DNA from: Rhodospirillales bacterium
GTDB lineage: Bacteria; Pseudomonadota; Gammaproteobacteria; Nevskiales; Nevskiaceae
DNA: 61,204 nt
Direction of reading: 5' to 3'
Assembly (NCBI GenBank): GCA_903970615.1
Contig: CAJCJH010000008.1
Span: 1-61,204 of the forward strand
A program made the translations under genes and the position numbers. How positions within the stretch are numbered: position 1 is the stretch's first letter; the number at the start of each line of letters is the position of its first letter. Under the pieces are notes generated by a model. The model made no database searches. It was not told the DNA's origin and saw only the letters and a program-made list of their open reading frames with translations. Shown piece after piece: positions 46,988 through 55,691 of the stretch.

Positions 46988-48640
46988 ATGGCACACGAAC
47001 ACGCTCACGACGACGCCCACGGCCACGACGACCACGCGCATGGTCCGGACAAGGGCATCATGCGCTGGATCAAGACCACCAATCACAAGGACCTGGGAAC
47101 GCTGTACCTGTTCTTCTCGTTCACGATGTTCTTCATCGGCGGTTTGATGTCGCTGGTGATCCGCGCGGAACTGTTCCAGCCGGGCTTGCAATTCGTCGAT
47201 CCGGAACTGTTCAACCAGTTCACCACGATGCATGCGCTGGTGATGATTTTCGGCGGCGTCATGCCGGGCTTCGTTGGCCTCGCCAACTGGATGGTGCCGA
47301 TGATGATCGGCTGCTCGGATCTGGCGTTGCCGCGCGTCAACAACTGGGGTTTCTGGCTATTGCCGTTCGCCTTCACCATGCTGCTTTCCACGTTCTTCCT
47401 GCCCGGCGGCGCACCGGCTGGCGGCTGGACGATTTATCCGCCGCTCGTTTTGCAAACCGGCAACTCGTTTCCGATCCTGATCTTCGCCATCCACCTGATG
47501 GGCATTTCGTCGATCACTGGCGCGATCAACATCGTCGTCACCATCCTCAACATGCGCGCGCCCGGCATGACGCTGCTGAAAATGCCGCTGTTCGTGTGGA
47601 CCTGGCTGATTACGGCGTACCTGCTGATCGCAGTGATGCCGGTACTCGCGGGTGCAGTAACGATGCTGCTCACCGATAAATATTTCGGCACCAGCTTCTT
47701 CAACGCGGCCGGCGGCGGCGATCCGGTGATGTTCGAACACATCTTCTGGTTCTTCGGCCATCCCGAGGTTTACATCATGATCCTGCCGGCGTTCGGAATC
47801 ATCTCCTCGATCATCCCGACCTTCGCGCGTAAGCCGCTGTTTGGTTATGCGTCGATGGTGTACGCCGTCGCGTCGATCGCGTTCCTGAGCTTCATCGTCT
47901 GGGCGCATCACATGTTCACGGTCGGCATTCCGCTCGCCGGCGAACTGTTCTTCATGTTCTCGACCATGCTGATCGCGGTGCCGACCGGCGTGAAAGTGTT
48001 CAACTGGATCGCGACGATGTGGGGCGGCTCGATGACCTACGAAACGCCGATGCTGTTCGCCATCGCGTTCGTGTTCCTGTTCTCGATCGGCGGCTTTTCA
48101 GGCTTGAGCCTCGCGTTGGCACCGGTTGATTTCCAGTACCACAACACCTACTTCGTGGTCGCGCATTTCCACTACGTATTGGTGCCGGGCGCGGTGTTCT
48201 CGATCATCGCGGCGATCTATTACTGGATTCCGAAATGGACCGGCCGCATGTACAACGAAACCGCCGGCAAATGGCATTTCTGGCTGTCGTCGATCTTCAT
48301 CAACGTGACGTTCTTCCCGCAGCACTTCCTCGGACTGGCCGGGATGCCGCGCCGCATTCCGGATTACGCGGTGCAGTTCACCGATTTCAACATGGTGTCG
48401 ACCGTCGGTGCATTCGGTTTCTTCGTCAGCCAGTTCATCTTCATCTTCAACGTGCTGGCCTGCTGCTATGGCTGGTTCGGCCGCACGCGCAACGTGTCGA
48501 ATCAGGTCTGGGAAGGTGCGACCGGTCTGGAATGGTCAGTGCCCAGCCCGGCGCCGTATCACACGTTTGAAGATCAGCCGCTGGTCGGTGACGATGGCAT
48601 GCCGGTGCATGGCGATGCCGTGGCCGCTGCGGCGCATTGA
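46988..48640 (+). CDS. coxA: cytochrome c oxidase subunit I
   Basis: A 550-residue heme-copper oxidase subunit I with about 12 transmembrane helices. HPEVYIMILPAFGI holds the CuB His and cross-linked Tyr, HHMFTVG gives the CuB His pair, and HFHYVLVPG carries the heme a3/a ligands. The PEVY...Y pattern marks an A-type oxidase. The N-terminus is unusually His/Asp-rich (MAHEHAHDDAHGHDDHAHG) before the TTNHKDLGTLY core, a possible metal-binding tail. It follows coxB by 75 bp. Confidence 0.97.
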   Translation: MAHEHAHDDAHGHDDHAHGPDKGIMRWIKTTNHKDLGTLYLFFSFTMFFIGGLMSLVIRAELFQPGLQFVDPELFNQFTTMHALVMIFGGVMPGFVGLANWMVPMMIGCSDLALPRVNNWGFWLLPFAFTMLLSTFFLPGGAPAGGWTIYPPLVLQTGNSFPILIFAIHLMGISSITGAINIVVTILNMRAPGMTLLKMPLFVWTWLITAYLLIAVMPVLAGAVTMLLTDKYFGTSFFNAAGGGDPVMFEHIFWFFGHPEVYIMILPAFGIISSIIPTFARKPLFGYASMVYAVASIAFLSFIVWAHHMFTVGIPLAGELFFMFSTMLIAVPTGVKVFNWIATMWGGSMTYETPMLFAIAFVFLFSIGGFSGLSLALAPVDFQYHNTYFVVAHFHYVLVPGAVFSIIAAIYYWIPKWTGRMYNETAGKWHFWLSSIFINVTFFPQHFLGLAGMPRRIPDYAVQFTDFNMVSTVGAFGFFVSQFIFIFNVLACCYGWFGRTRNVSNQVWEGATGLEWSVPSPAPYHTFEDQPLVGDDGMPVHGDAVAAAAH

Positions 48641-48681
48641 TCGTCGTCGTCCGGAATTCAAGGTCGGATTTGAGCGGGCCA

Positions 48682-48831
48682 GTGAATGAGCCGCAGCCGA
48701 ATCAGTCGCGTCAAACGGCGGGCAAGCCGCCGTCAGCGCGGCGCAACCTGCGGACTGCGTTGCTGCTCGCACTCGCCGCGCTCGGTTTTTATGTCGCCTT
48801 CTTCTACGCGGTGAGCCACCGTGGCGGCTGA
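48682..48831 (+). CDS. small single-span cytochrome oxidase assembly protein
   Basis: A 49-residue protein starting at GTG 48682. A proline/serine-rich N-terminus is followed by RRNLRTALLLALAALGFYVAFFYAV, one transmembrane helix with basic residues just before it. Small proteins of this type (RTALxLA...F) are found between coxA and ctaG in many proteobacteria. Its 3' end overlaps the ctaG start by 11 bp. The start codon is uncertain; a TTG at 48670 is an alternative. Confidence 0.7.
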   Translation: MNEPQPNQSRQTAGKPPSARRNLRTALLLALAALGFYVAFFYAVSHRGG

Positions 48832-49408
48832 ACCCGAAAGCCCCGAACAGAACAGCGATCGTCGGACACGACGCTACACCACGGCCAAGTTGTTGCTGGT
48901 GGTCGCCGGCATGTTCGGTTTTGGATTTGCGCTGGTGCCGATGTACAACGCGCTGTGCCAGTTAACCAATCTCAACGGCAAGGATAAGGGCATGCTGGTG
49001 TCGTCCAACGTGCAGGAGCATGAAGACGACAGCCGTGAAGTCACCGTGCAGTTTTTGACGACTGTCAACGGTGGCCGAGTCTGGAGCTTTGCGGCGAATC
49101 AGGCACAGATCAAGGTGCATCCGGGCAAGCTGTATACGGTGATGTTCACCGCGAAAAATGAGGAAGATAATGCAGTCGTCGGCCAAGCTGTGCCGAGCGT
49201 GGTGCCGTGGAGCGCTGCCAGGCATCTGCACAAGACCGAGTGCTTCTGCTTCACGCAGCAACCGTTCGCGGCGAACGAGGAAAAGCAGATGCCGGTGCGC
49301 TTCATGCTGGACCCTGACCTGCCGCGCGATGTGAACATGGTCACGCTTTCGTATACATTTTTCGATGTCACCCAGCTGGCGCAAAGTGTCAGCAAACCCA
49401 AGTCCTGA
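48821..49408 (+). CDS. ctaG: cytochrome c oxidase assembly protein CtaG/Cox11
   Basis: A 195-residue copper chaperone that inserts CuB into subunit I. One N-terminal helix (LLLVVAGMFGFGFALVPMYNALCQL) anchors it, and the periplasmic domain carries the conserved Cys pair CFCF in ECFCFTQQPFAANE. It ends with TLSYTFFDVTQLA, a family hallmark. GTG 48821 overlaps the small upstream gene. It sits between coxA and coxC as is usual. Confidence 0.95.
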   Translation: MAAEPESPEQNSDRRTRRYTTAKLLLVVAGMFGFGFALVPMYNALCQLTNLNGKDKGMLVSSNVQEHEDDSREVTVQFLTTVNGGRVWSFAANQAQIKVHPGKLYTVMFTAKNEEDNAVVGQAVPSVVPWSAARHLHKTECFCFTQQPFAANEEKQMPVRFMLDPDLPRDVNMVTLSYTFFDVTQLAQSVSKPKS

Positions 49409-49447
49409 TTTTTAACCGTAAAACTTGAAGAATTCGAGGATCAAGCC

Positions 49448-50338
49448 ATGGCCAGCGACGCGCACGCCACACCCAATCTGAGCCGTTATTTCGTTCCGGC
49501 GCCGAGCGTCTGGCCATTCGGCCTGACGGTCGCCTTGATCCTCACGGTTTACGGCGTGTCCGGCTATCTCGAAGACCGCGCGATTCCGACCACGGCCTTG
49601 ATCACCGCTGGCGTTGCGCTGGCGCTGTTCATCATCTTCAGCTGGTTCCGCGGCGTTGCGCTGGAGAGCGAGCGCGGCCTCTACAACGACATGGTCAGCC
49701 GCACTTATCGCTGGGGCATGAGCTGGTTCATTTTTTCCGAAGTGATGTTCTTCGCCGCATTCTTCGGCGCCTTGTTTTACGCACGCACGCTGGCGATCGG
49801 CTGGCTCGGCGGCGAAGGCGAGAAGGGCATCATCACCAACTCAGTGCTGTGGCCGCATTTCGATCCATCCTGGCCCAGCAATGGTCCCGGCCATGTCGGC
49901 GGCACCTTTGAAACAGTTTCGCCGTGGAAGCTGCCGCTGGTAAACACGTGCCTGCTGTTGACCAGCAGCGTCACCATTACGATGGCGCACCACGCGCTCA
50001 AGGCCGCGCATCGTCGCGCCTGCGTTCTGTGGATGCTGGCAACCATCGCGCTGGGATCGACGTTCCTCTACTGCCAGGCCACCGAATACATGGAAGCCTA
50101 CAAGGAACTGAACCTCACGCTTGGCTCCGGCGTTTACGGTTCGACCTTCTTCATGCTCACCGGCTTTCACGGTCTGCACGTCACGCTCGGCACCATCATG
50201 ATGATCTCCATCACCGGTCGCTTGTTGTTTGGGCACTTCAAGCCGGAAAGCCATTTTGGATTTGAAGGCGTGGCCTGGTACTGGCACTTCGTCGATGTAG
50301 TCTGGGTCGGCTTGTTTATCTTCGTTTACATTCTTTGA
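49448..50338 (+). CDS. coxC: cytochrome c oxidase subunit III
   Basis: A 296-residue protein with seven predicted membrane spans. HPNLSRYFVPAPSVWPF-like N-terminus, GMSWFIFSEVMFFAAFFGALFYAR, YCQATEYMEAY and GFHGLHVTLGTIMM with FEGVAWYWHFVDVVWVGLF are characteristic of subunit III. It stabilises subunit I and may help proton uptake. ATG 49448 follows GAGGATCAAGCC. It is the last structural subunit of the oxidase block. Confidence 0.96.
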   Translation: MASDAHATPNLSRYFVPAPSVWPFGLTVALILTVYGVSGYLEDRAIPTTALITAGVALALFIIFSWFRGVALESERGLYNDMVSRTYRWGMSWFIFSEVMFFAAFFGALFYARTLAIGWLGGEGEKGIITNSVLWPHFDPSWPSNGPGHVGGTFETVSPWKLPLVNTCLLLTSSVTITMAHHALKAAHRRACVLWMLATIALGSTFLYCQATEYMEAYKELNLTLGSGVYGSTFFMLTGFHGLHVTLGTIMMISITGRLLFGHFKPESHFGFEGVAWYWHFVDVVWVGLFIFVYIL

Positions 50339-50483
50339 TCGACGATCGAGAGACGAAGCCTGTCGTCTAAGCACGCGGTGTCGCCATTCTCGGCGCTACC
50401 GCGGCGGCTTTTACAATACCTCCCAACTCAAGGCGGTACTTACTGTGCCTCGCTGCCGAGCCCGTCCGCCAAGCTTCGTTTCG

Positions 50484-50693
50484 CTATGGACTCAGCCCGT
50501 GCGGTTTGATCCAGCCCATGTGAAGCGACAGCAGCAGGAACAGCACCAGCGTGATCGACAGGCCGACGCGCACCGTCAGCGCCCATACTGTGCGACGGCT
50601 CGAACTCGAATCGCGCAGCAGGAATGCCAGCCCCGAGAACAGCGACACCACGATGGCCAGCAGTAGCGCGACGATGATGAGTTTCGGAATCAT
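50484..50693 (-). CDS. twin transmembrane protein (DUF2909 type)
   Basis: A 69-residue protein with two hydrophobic helices (KLIIVALLLAIVVSLFSGLAFLL and VGLSITLVLFLLLSLHMGWI) joined by a Ser/Arg-rich loop (RDSSSSRRTVWALTVR). This layout is typical of the DUF2909 twin-helix proteins encoded beside SURF1 in oxidase clusters. It is on the opposite strand from the oxidase genes, divergent from SURF1. Confidence 0.82.
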   Translation of the reverse strand: MIPKLIIVALLLAIVVSLFSGLAFLLRDSSSSRRTVWALTVRVGLSITLVLFLLLSLHMGWIKPHGLSP

Positions 50694-50779
50694 GGAGGCG
50701 AGATCGTATAGGGTGCTGCCATGTTAAAGACAGCGCTCGCACTAAGATACCGTCGCGTCGTGCAGGCTTGAGCACGGCA

Positions 50780-51514
50780 ATGGACTGGACGTTTCGCCCG
50801 CCACTTTGGTCGATATTCGGCACCGCCGCCGGCTGTGCCTTGCTGATGACGGCGGGCTTCTGGCAGATCTCGCGCGGCGAGCAAAAGCAGCAGTTGCTCG
50901 CGCAATACGATGCCGCCCAACACGCCGCGCCCTTGCGCTTGAATTCAGCCTCCGCAGCACTTGCCCGCGCGCAACCGCAGGCGGCGCAGGTTGCGGGTGA
51001 GTACGTCGCTGAGCATCAACTGTTGCTCGATGGACAAGTACTGAACGGCCGCGTTGGCTACGATGTCTGGACGCCGCTGAAACTTGCCGATGGCGCTCTG
51101 CTGATCGTCAATCGCGGCTGGATTCAGCAGACCGGCGCGCGCAGCGATCTGCCAACTATGCCTGCGCCTGCTGGCACTATTGAGTTGCGAGGATTGTGGC
51201 GCGTACTGCCGGAGCCGGCGATGAGGCTCGGTCACGGCGACTGCGAATCGACATCGAATGCCGCAATGAAAACATGGCCGCGTCTGGTCGAATATCCGAC
51301 CATCGAAGACTTGAACTGCATTTATGGCGGCCGTGTCGTCGCCGGTGAATTGCTGCTATCGCCCGATGCGCCCGGCGGTTTCGCGCGCGACTGGCGCGCA
51401 CTGCCGGCCGAGATGCCGCCGGGCCGTCACTACGGTTATGCCGCACAATGGTTCGCCTTTGCCGCGACGCTGTTCGGCTTTTTCATCAGGCTCAATTTCA
51501 AACGCAAATCATGA
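50780..51514 (+). CDS. SURF1 family cytochrome oxidase assembly protein
   Basis: A 244-residue SURF1 protein, which helps place heme a in subunit I. An N-terminal helix (SIFGTAAGCALLMTAGFWQISRG) and a C-terminal helix (HYGYAAQWFAFAATLFGFFIRLNFKRK) enclose the periplasmic domain with VGYDVWTPLKL and LIVNRGWI, both family marks. ATG 50780 was chosen; a TTG at 50768 is possible. Its stop overlaps the next ATG (ATGA). Confidence 0.93.
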   Translation: MDWTFRPPLWSIFGTAAGCALLMTAGFWQISRGEQKQQLLAQYDAAQHAAPLRLNSASAALARAQPQAAQVAGEYVAEHQLLLDGQVLNGRVGYDVWTPLKLADGALLIVNRGWIQQTGARSDLPTMPAPAGTIELRGLWRVLPEPAMRLGHGDCESTSNAAMKTWPRLVEYPTIEDLNCIYGGRVVAGELLLSPDAPGGFARDWRALPAEMPPGRHYGYAAQWFAFAATLFGFFIRLNFKRKS

Positions 51515-52107
51515 TCGCAAACGCGCCGCGCAATCGCCGCACTTTCCTGATTCTGGCCGCGCTGTTCCTGCTGCCTTTCGTCACCGCGTGGATTTATTTC
51601 CGCTTCCTGCCGCAATGGCATCCGGCTTCGTTCACCAACTATGGCCAACTGGTAACGCCGGCGCGGCCGCTGCCGGTGTTGTCGCTGATCGATGTTGCGG
51701 GCAACAAAGTTGCGGCTGATGCGCTGCAAAACAAATGGAGCCTGATCTACATCGGCTCGTCCGAATGCAATGACGACTGCCGCAAACGCCTGGTGATGTT
51801 CCGTCAGATTCGGCTGGCGTTGGGCAAGGATTTGCAGCGTGCGCAGCGCGTTTACATTGCGCCCGACATCGACTCCGCCCGGAAACTGCAAGGCGAATTG
51901 GCAAAAGATCACGCCGATCTGCGGGTCTTTGCCGATACGGGTTCGGTTGGTGCGCGTGCCAGCGATTTCTTCCAGTCACCTGATTCTACTGCTATCTACG
52001 CGGTCGACCCGCTCGGCAACTGGTTCATGATCTATGCCGGCGAGATCGACCCGAAGGGGCCGTATGGCGATCTGCACAAGCTGATGCAGCTTTCGACCAT
52101 CGGCTGA
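51511..52107 (+). CDS. membrane-anchored thioredoxin-like protein with CxxxC (SCO-like)
   Basis: A 198-residue protein with one N-terminal helix (TFLILAALFLLPFVTAWIYF) and a periplasmic thioredoxin-like domain. LIYIGSSECNDDCRKRLVMFRQIRLAL has a CxxxC pair like SCO1/SenC copper chaperones, and YAVDPLGNWFMIYAGEIDPKG matches the end of that fold. The gene overlaps SURF1 by four bases and is ahead of ctaA, so a copper-delivery or thiol-reduction role for the CuA site is likely. I did not see the conserved SCO histidine with confidence. Confidence 0.8.
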   Translation: MIANAPRNRRTFLILAALFLLPFVTAWIYFRFLPQWHPASFTNYGQLVTPARPLPVLSLIDVAGNKVAADALQNKWSLIYIGSSECNDDCRKRLVMFRQIRLALGKDLQRAQRVYIAPDIDSARKLQGELAKDHADLRVFADTGSVGARASDFFQSPDSTAIYAVDPLGNWFMIYAGEIDPKGPYGDLHKLMQLSTIG

Positions 52108-52377
52108 TGATCGTTGAAACAAACTTCAGCAACGCACGCTGAAACCCGACTCTGGGTCGCTGTGAAGCATTCGTAAAAAAGTTGATGATGGATGACGAAG
52201 CTTCCCCGCGCAGATCAGTCGCCGCAGGGTCTCGCATCAAGACAGCATCACAAAAAAATCATCAACCGAAACTGAAACGCGGCTTCGTTGGCGCATCTCC
52301 GGAGTTCAGGCGTCGCTACTCCGTACTCGTCAATCAGTCCAGGAATGAACGCGTAAGGACCAGGTTCAAGTTGCGTT
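52108..52377. other. intergenic region before the glycine-rich protein gene
   Basis: 270 bp without a convincing gene or a clear terminator hairpin. It is more AT-rich than the flanking genes. Confidence 0.4.
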
Positions 52378-52710
52378 CTACTGGTCGCTGATGCCGCTGC
52401 CGCCAGGCGCACCGCTGCCGGGGCCGCCATCGTTGCCGTGGTTTCCATTGTCGCCGTAGGAGCCGGGGCTAGTCTTTTTGTGGATGTTCGGTTTCGCAAC
52501 GGGTGTGGTCTTCATCTGGTTCGACGGTTTGCAATCCACCGTCAGGCCGCCATCCGAGGCGCAGGAAGTCAAGGCGCCGCCATTGGCTGTCGAAGGACCA
52601 GCCGACGTCGGGCCTGGCTGTTGCGCGAAGGCGGCCGAAGTCGACAGACCCGCTCCGGTGGCGCCGATCAGCAGCAGTTTGCGCAGCGTCATCAAATTTC
52701 TGGTTTTCAT
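52378..52710 (-). CDS. small secreted Gly/Asn-rich protein of unknown function
   Basis: A 110-residue protein with a Sec signal peptide (TLRKLLLIGATGAGLSTSAAFAQQP, cleavage near residue 31). The mature part has two cysteines (TSCASDGGLTVDCKPS) and a flexible C-terminus rich in Gly, Asn and Asp (SYGDNGNHGNDGGPGSGAPGGSG). I do not recognise a family. It is divergent from ctaA, 201 bp away. ATG 52710 was chosen because the signal peptide starts there; the open frame upstream is not signal-like. Confidence 0.6.
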   Translation of the reverse strand: MKTRNLMTLRKLLLIGATGAGLSTSAAFAQQPGPTSAGPSTANGGALTSCASDGGLTVDCKPSNQMKTTPVAKPNIHKKTSPGSYGDNGNHGNDGGPGSGAPGGSGISDQ

Positions 52711-52911
52711 TTGTCGCGTAACTCCGAATCGTGTGCGAATGCACGCAACTCCGAGTGTTAATGACCATTTAAGTTCATGCGCGGTTTTTTCGGAGCGAAG
52801 AAGGCGCCGCGTTTTATAACGGATTGCGGGCTTCGTTTCGCGCATCGGTCATCGCTGCTTCGCGGTAAAATAAACCATCGTTGCAAGGCGCTGCATCTTC
52901 GCAACTTCGTA

Positions 52912-54072
52912 ATGTCCGCCGCTGATTCCATGTTCTGGTTTTATCGTCTCAACCTGCTCACCGTGGTGCTGTGCTACGCGCTCGTCGTGCTCGGCGCCTT
53001 CGTGCGATTGTCCGACGCGGGCTTAGGCTGTCCGGATTGGCCGGGCTGTTACGGGCAGCTCGCGGTGCCGCAGGCTGCGCATGCAATTGATCAGGCGCAG
53101 GCCGCGTTTCCGCAGCGTCCGCTCGAAGCGCCGAAAGCCTGGAAGGAGATGATCCATCGCTATCTTGCAGGCATCGTCGGCGTGCTGATTGCAGCACTCG
53201 CGGTGTGGGCTTGGAGAAATCCAAGGTTGCCGCGTGCATTGGCCAGCGCAGTCGTCCTGGTGGTGATCGCGCAAATTGTGTTCGGCGCCTTGACGGTGAC
53301 GATGAAAGTGAATCCGCTGATCGTCACCACGCATCTGCTGCTGGGGCTGACCACGCTCTCGCTGCTGTGGTGGATGTGGCTCGGCAGCTTTGGCCGGTTG
53401 CGTGCGTTATCAGCATCCAAGCTCGATCGTCCACAAGCCACGTCGCGGCGCGAACCGCGTTCCGAGCGGCAGGTCTGGTTCGCGCTGCAAGCGCAGGATC
53501 GGCAGCCCGAAATCGAAGCCCGGAAATCGCCACTGGATTTGCGTCTACTGGCGATCATCGGCTTGTTGATGCTGACGATGCAGATTTTTCTCGGCGGCTG
53601 GACCAGCACCAATTACGCCGCGCTGGCCTGCCCGGATTTTCCGACCTGCCTCGGCCATTTCACCCCGGCGACGGCGTTGTCGCGCGCGTTCACGCTGTGG
53701 CACGGCAGCCGGTTGAATTACGAATACGGCATTCTCGATGTCGCCGCGCGCGCGACCGTGCATCTGGTGCATCGGTATGGCGCCTTGCTGGTCAGCCTGA
53801 TGCTCGGCGCGCTGGTACTGCGGCTGCTCGCGCAACGCGGATTACCGGTCTGGCGTCGGCTCGGCTTTGCGCTGCTCGCGGCCCTCATGCTGCAATTGCT
53901 GATCGGCATTGGCTTGATCGAGATGCATCTGCCGCTGTGGCTGGCGGATATGCACAACGCGGGTGCGGCGCTGTTGTTGCTGACGATGCTGGCGGTAAAT
54001 CATGTCGTCTGGCGGGATTCTTGGCGCCATGCGTTGATCAACGCGGCTCAGGTTAAAATCGACGCCCGATGA
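52912..54072 (+). CDS. ctaA: heme A synthase (COX15/CtaA family)
   Basis: A 386-residue membrane enzyme that converts heme O to heme A. There are eight likely helices, with conserved VRLSDAGLGCPDWPGCYG, the histidine in EMIHRYLAG, HLLLGLTTLSL, and the second-half equivalents GGWTSTNYAALACPDFPTC and VHLVHRYGALLV. A hydrophilic insert of about 45 residues (LRALSASKLDRPQATSRR onwards, around 160-205) lies between helices four and five and is longer than usual. ATG 52912 is the best start. The stop overlaps ctaB (ATGA). Confidence 0.93.
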   Translation: MSAADSMFWFYRLNLLTVVLCYALVVLGAFVRLSDAGLGCPDWPGCYGQLAVPQAAHAIDQAQAAFPQRPLEAPKAWKEMIHRYLAGIVGVLIAALAVWAWRNPRLPRALASAVVLVVIAQIVFGALTVTMKVNPLIVTTHLLLGLTTLSLLWWMWLGSFGRLRALSASKLDRPQATSRREPRSERQVWFALQAQDRQPEIEARKSPLDLRLLAIIGLLMLTMQIFLGGWTSTNYAALACPDFPTCLGHFTPATALSRAFTLWHGSRLNYEYGILDVAARATVHLVHRYGALLVSLMLGALVLRLLAQRGLPVWRRLGFALLAALMLQLLIGIGLIEMHLPLWLADMHNAGAALLLLTMLAVNHVVWRDSWRHALINAAQVKIDAR

Positions 54073-54989
54073 GTTTGCCCTTGAATACCTCGACCCACGC
54101 TGAGCTTGGCTTTATGCCGATCGGACTGCGGCGTCGTATCCACGAGTATTACGAGCTGTGCAAGCCGCGCGTGGTGATGCTGATCGTGTTCACCGCGATC
54201 GTCGGCATGTTCCTCGCGGTGCCGGGTTTGCCGCCGCTCGACAAGCTGGTGTTCGGCACGCTTGGCATTGCGCTGCAGGCCGCCGCTGCCGCCGCGGTGA
54301 ATCAGTTGATCGATCGCGGTATCGATGCGCGCATGGCACGCACCTGCGGCCGGCCGCTGGTGACCGGTGCGCTCTCGGTGAGCGAGTCGATCGTGTTTAC
54401 GCTGTGCATCGGCGCCGCCGGTTTCGCGGTGCTGTGGTTTTACGTCAACCCGCTGACCGCTTGGCTGACTCTGACTACGCTGATCGGTTACGCCGGCATT
54501 TATACGATGTACTTGAAGCGCGCGACGCCGCAGAACATCGTCATCGGCGGTGCCGCGGGTGCGGCGCCGCCGGTGCTCGGCTGGATCGCGGTGACCGGCA
54601 CGCTCGATCCGCACTCGCTGCTGCTGTTCCTGATTATCTTCACCTGGACGCCGCCGCATTTCTGGGCGCTGGCGATCGAGCGTCACAAGGAATACGCGCA
54701 GGCCGGCATCCCGATGCTGCCGGTCACGCACGGGCTGGAGTACACGCGCCTGCAAGTGCTGCTGTACACCGCGCTGCTATTGGCGGTGAGCACCCTGCCG
54801 TTCGTGTTCGGCATGAGCGGATTTTTATATCTGGTCGGCGCGCTGGCGCTGGGTGCGGTGTTTTTCTATTACGCCGTGCGTCTCAAATGGGTGCCGCGTC
54901 CCGGCTTGGCGATGCGCACCTTCGGCTTCTCGATCATTTATCTGATGGGCATTTTCATGCTGTTGTTCGTCGATCACTATCTGCGCTGA
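54069..54989 (+). CDS. ctaB: protoheme IX farnesyltransferase (heme O synthase)
   Basis: A 306-residue UbiA-superfamily prenyltransferase that adds a farnesyl group to heme b, the step before CtaA. YYELCKPRVVMLIVFTAIVGMF begins the first helices, NQLIDRGIDARMARTCGRPLVTG is the first Asp-rich motif, and IFTWTPPHFWALAIERHKEYAQAGIPMLPVTHG is the signature second motif. The ATG overlaps the ctaA stop by four bases, so the two heme-modifying enzymes are co-translated. Confidence 0.96.
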   Translation: MSLPLNTSTHAELGFMPIGLRRRIHEYYELCKPRVVMLIVFTAIVGMFLAVPGLPPLDKLVFGTLGIALQAAAAAAVNQLIDRGIDARMARTCGRPLVTGALSVSESIVFTLCIGAAGFAVLWFYVNPLTAWLTLTTLIGYAGIYTMYLKRATPQNIVIGGAAGAAPPVLGWIAVTGTLDPHSLLLFLIIFTWTPPHFWALAIERHKEYAQAGIPMLPVTHGLEYTRLQVLLYTALLLAVSTLPFVFGMSGFLYLVGALALGAVFFYYAVRLKWVPRPGLAMRTFGFSIIYLMGIFMLLFVDHYLR

Positions 54990-55012
54990 ATCCGCTGCGA
55001 TTGGGGAAATCG

Positions 55013-55582
55013 ATGAGCGAAGAATACGAAGTGCCGAACCCGCACGAGCAGCATGTCGAACACGAGGCCAGTCACGGCGTTGCCTTGAGCCAGCAGATTG
55101 CGATTTTCACCGCGATTCTGGCGACGCTCGGCGCGATCATCAGCTACCAGGGCGGCCACACGCAGAACGAGGCGCTTTATTACAAGAACGATGCGGTGCT
55201 GAATCGCGCATTGGCGGCGGATCAATGGTCGTTCTATCAGGCCAAGGTCATCAAGGAGCAGATCACCGAAGGCCAGCTGGACAACACCAGCGACTCTGCA
55301 CGCATTGCTGTGATGAAAGAACGCTTGCAGCGTTACGCCGATGAGAAGCAGACGATCAGGCAGAAGGCCGAATCCTTCGATCAGGCGGCGGAGAAATCCA
55401 ATACCCAGGCCGAGCATGCGCTGCATCCGCACGAGCGCCTGGCACTGGCAATGACACTGATTCAGATCGCCATCTCGGCCGCGTCGATCACCGCGCTCAC
55501 GCGGCGACGCTGGCTGTTTGGACTCGCCGCCGTGTCGGCTGCGGGCGGCATCGTCATCTGGGTTCTGGCTTTGCTGTTTTGA
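55013..55582 (+). CDS. DUF4337 domain protein
   Basis: A 189-residue protein of the DUF4337 family. A charged N-terminus is followed by a helix (IAIFTAILATLGAIISYQGG), a long amphipathic helical stretch (LAADQWSFYQAKVIKEQITE through QKAESFDQAAEKSN) and two C-terminal membrane helices (ALAMTLIQIAISAASITAL and WLFGLAAVSAAGGIVIWVLALLF). Function unknown. ATG 55013 has GGGGAAATC upstream. It follows ctaB by 23 bp and is convergent with rpoH. Confidence 0.85.
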   Translation: MSEEYEVPNPHEQHVEHEASHGVALSQQIAIFTAILATLGAIISYQGGHTQNEALYYKNDAVLNRALAADQWSFYQAKVIKEQITEGQLDNTSDSARIAVMKERLQRYADEKQTIRQKAESFDQAAEKSNTQAEHALHPHERLALAMTLIQIAISAASITALTRRRWLFGLAAVSAAGGIVIWVLALLF

Positions 55583-55630
55583 GTTTGCTTGATGAAGATC
55601 ATCTTGGTGAAAGTGAAAATCGTCGCAACA

Positions 55631-55657
55631 AAAAAGCCCGGCATTGCCGGGCTTTTT
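55631..55657. terminator. bidirectional intrinsic terminator between DUF4337 and rpoH
   Basis: GCCCGGC (55636-55642) and GCCGGGC (55646-55652) form a stem with an ATT loop. AAAAA lies before it and TTTTT after it, so it can end both the oxidase operon on the plus strand and the rpoH transcript on the minus strand. Confidence 0.92.
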
Positions 55658-55691
55658 ACTGTCAGTTGAATTTCAGTCGAACGATGCAAGC

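Noticed and set aside
54158-54989. Upstream extension of the DUF4337 frame through ctaB
   Set aside because: The part over ctaB is out of frame with it and has no domain; DUF4337 begins at 55013 with its own ribosome site.
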